Below are positions 62,400 to 64,000 of a stretch of 64,000 nucleotides of DNA, one piece after another (within the stretch, counting starts at the first letter, position 1; each line of letters opens with the position of its first letter). This stretch comes from Bacteroidota bacterium. Its GTDB lineage: Bacteria; Bacteroidota; Bacteroidia; J057; JADKCL01. The notes under the pieces were generated by a model. The model had not been told where the DNA came from. It was given only the letters and a program-made list of their open reading frames with translations, and ran no database searches. Both the position numbers and the translations under genes were made by a program. The stretch spans positions 92,147 to 156,146 of the forward strand of contig JADKCL010000015.1 of NCBI GenBank assembly GCA_016718825.1, given 5' to 3'.

Positions 62400-64000
62400 T
62401 TTCCAGCATTGATGCAAATTTGCGATGACCGGCATCGTTGAAGTGACCGCCGCGTTGGGTATAATCTTTGGGGTCCAGATCCATCGGAATCACGACCTTC
62501 ATTCCTTCGAAGACATCCGGGTACCGATTCAGAATTGTTCCAGCATCCTCGGGGTTTTCCGGAATCACCGCGACAATGCATTGAGCGCCATATTGTTGTG
62601 CCACATTCTGGATCGCACGAAGGTATTCGCCTGTAACCGGTCGTTGCCGTATTTGCGGTTCACAGCGTTTCCAATAGTCACTGTTTGGACGCTGAAATGG
62701 AATAATGTTAGCCGCGCGAAGCATCCGCCAAAACATGGTTCCAATCGATGTTTGGGAGCAAAATTGATTGAATCCATTGGACGCTCCTTCAGCCGGGATT
62801 TTTTGTTCGGCTTTTACAAAAGCATACGCTGAATCGGCGCTGGGTAGCCATTCAGTACCTGGATATGCCAGGATGACGCCTGCATTGGTGAGGTAAAAGG
62901 GTGTTTGAAAGGGCGCCAATGGTCGCTTGAAATGGAATATATCATTTCCCATATAAAGATTCACAACGACCACGTCTGGGCGGATGATCGGTACAAATTT
63001 GCGCGCTATGGCTTCATATTGAGCAGGATCTGTGGCGGAAATTCCTGAGTTGTAGATCGCAAAACCCTTAGGAATCAGCAAGTCTGAAAATGCACTGCTG
63101 AAATACATCGCCGAATGACCCCAAGTGAAGCTGTCACCTAACAGCAGGATTTTCCGCTTACGGGTGGAGTCATTGCGAAAAGGAATGCTTCGAAAGCCAT
63201 CCGCATTGATTGGATTTTGAAGTTGGTCCAGGTAGGCTTGGTCCACCGGATCACGTAAGTTTGCAGGTAACTTCCGAATGCTGTCCAAATAGGCGCTGTA
63301 GCCATTTTTTAGATCGCCACGGAGGATCGCCAAATGGTCTTGTTGAATCCAATCCTCACCAAAATAAAGTGCATCGGGCCAAATCTTTGATATCTTGGGA
63401 TCATTAAATCCAGTCAATTGCCGTCGCAAACAATTGCGGGCAGAATCACTGTAAGCAAAGATTCCGTCTTCATTGGTGGAATAGGTTTGGTAGTGTTGCA
63501 AACTGTCAACATCAATGATCAACCGGTTTTGGTAAAGAAATCCTGGTTGAATACCCACATAGCGCAAGCCATTTTCCATGACGATCAGCGAAACAGCAAG
63601 GAGGATCACGATTTGCAAGAGCCTTGCGAGACGTGGAAACCTGTTTTTCCAGCGAGCGACCGTACCCTCTGGATCTGAAAAAACCAACGCGATAGCCAAT
63701 AGCGCGACACAGATCGGAAGGTTTTGCCAAACCGTAAGCAAGAAGTTCCATGGCGGCTCCATCTCCAATCGAATATCCTTTGGAAGTTGCAAAAGCCCGA
63801 AAACAACCAAAGTCGTCGATGCGGCGATCTTTCCCTTTAGCGGACGTCCATTGATGTGCTGGGCACACAATAACGCGATGGCTGCCACGGCAACATGTGA
63901 TCCGATGACCACCCATTGGATGTGGTCGGGCTCATTCCACAAAACGGTCATTAACCAAGCTCCCTTGCCCAACTGCAAAACCGCTGCCAATCGCAGTAAG
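62386..64000 (-). CDS. Membrane SGNH-domain protein (5' end outside the window)
   Basis: The frame is open to the right edge; the alternative start TTG at 63990 is weak and upstream codons remain open, so the true start lies beyond 64000. At least four transmembrane segments lie in the first ~140 residues (WVVIGSHVAVAAIALLCA, NLPICVALLAIALVF, LLQIVILLAVSLIVM). An SGNH domain follows: block I ILLLGDSFTWG, VNLYMGNDIF and final GGHFNDAGHRKF (DxxH). This is the layout of membrane O-acyltransfer or esterase proteins. Domain and motifs resemble those of the 7691-8739 gene. Confidence 0.8.
   Translation of the reverse strand, partial: LLRLAAVLQLGKGAWLMTVLWNEPDHIQWVVIGSHVAVAAIALLCAQHINGRPLKGKIAASTTLVVFGLLQLPKDIRLEMEPPWNFLLTVWQNLPICVALLAIALVFSDPEGTVARWKNRFPRLARLLQIVILLAVSLIVMENGLRYVGIQPGFLYQNRLIIDVDSLQHYQTYSTNEDGIFAYSDSARNCLRRQLTGFNDPKISKIWPDALYFGEDWIQQDHLAILRGDLKNGYSAYLDSIRKLPANLRDPVDQAYLDQLQNPINADGFRSIPFRNDSTRKRKILLLGDSFTWGHSAMYFSSAFSDLLIPKGFAIYNSGISATDPAQYEAIARKFVPIIRPDVVVVNLYMGNDIFHFKRPLAPFQTPFYLTNAGVILAYPGTEWLPSADSAYAFVKAEQKIPAEGASNGFNQFCSQTSIGTMFWRMLRAANIIPFQRPNSDYWKRCEPQIRQRPVTGEYLRAIQNVAQQYGAQCIVAVIPENPEDAGTILNRYPDVFEGMKVVIPMDLDPKDYTQRGGHFNDAGHRKFASMLENALK

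Noticed and set aside
1..64000. tRNA, rRNA or CRISPR arrays
   Set aside because: No cloverleaf with CCA-type ends, rRNA segments or regularly spaced direct repeats were seen. The twelve repeats at 33-36 kb are protein-coding.

Overview
The window looks like chromosomal DNA of a Bacteroidota bacterium. It carries parts of the type IX secretion (T9SS)/gliding machinery (PorQ, GldM), T9SS sorting domains of type A and type B on large secreted proteins, the ftsX-DUF3098-truB-ribF cluster typical of the phylum, and several TAnnTTTG promoter boxes with no obvious Shine-Dalgarno sites. Envelope genes of Saprospiria/Chitinophagia style make those classes plausible, but I cannot fix the genus. No rRNA, tRNA or CRISPR array was seen.

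Layout. 1-7.5 kb: central carbon genes (partial glgE, ppsA, gltA), an orphan antitoxin-like gene and porQ. 7.7-19.3 kb: an accessory stretch. It holds a frame-broken SGNH protein, a REP-associated tyrosine transposase (RAYT) between two copies of a long inverted-repeat element, a methyltransferase coupled to a B12-type radical SAM protein, two AT-rich secreted proteins of unknown function, and a group II intron abutting a truncated alkB. 19.4-29.1 kb: RNA-modifying enzymes (RlmL-like, RluF), a SWIM/SNF2 helicase, a CdiI-like immunity gene and a second radical SAM gene. Many reading frames here are broken by single-base losses in short A/T runs. 29.1-37 kb: an envelope polysaccharide cluster (nucleotidyltransferase, O-antigen-ligase-like polymerase, Wzz-like protein) followed upstream by a 1304-residue repeat protein with a T9SS type B tail. 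37-45.5 kb: secreted proteins, lipoproteins, two hydrolase/membrane genes and the ABC-F protein Uup. 45.5-48.4 kb: an intergenic RNA candidate with its own promoter, hairpin and terminator, then rtcB and a SET-domain methyltransferase. 48.5-56.3 kb: a solitary gldM, a SpoIID-like protein, and the cluster ftsX, DUF3098, truB, ribF and a hydrolase. 56.3-64 kb: TPR protein, microbial PARG, DEAD-box helicase, polysaccharide deacetylase and a membrane SGNH protein that runs off the right end.

How the parts fit. T9SS components and cargo are both present but scattered. The Wzz-like and ligase-like genes overlap and probably make or length-control a surface polysaccharide. Both radical SAM genes share a start/stop overlap with a transferase gene, which suggests two parallel modification modules. 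The most unusual items are the RAYT/REP module whose arms supply the 3' ends of both neighbouring genes, the structured RNA candidate upstream of rtcB, and the cluster of homopolymer-type frame breaks between 8 and 29 kb. That cluster should be checked against reads before any of those genes is called dead.
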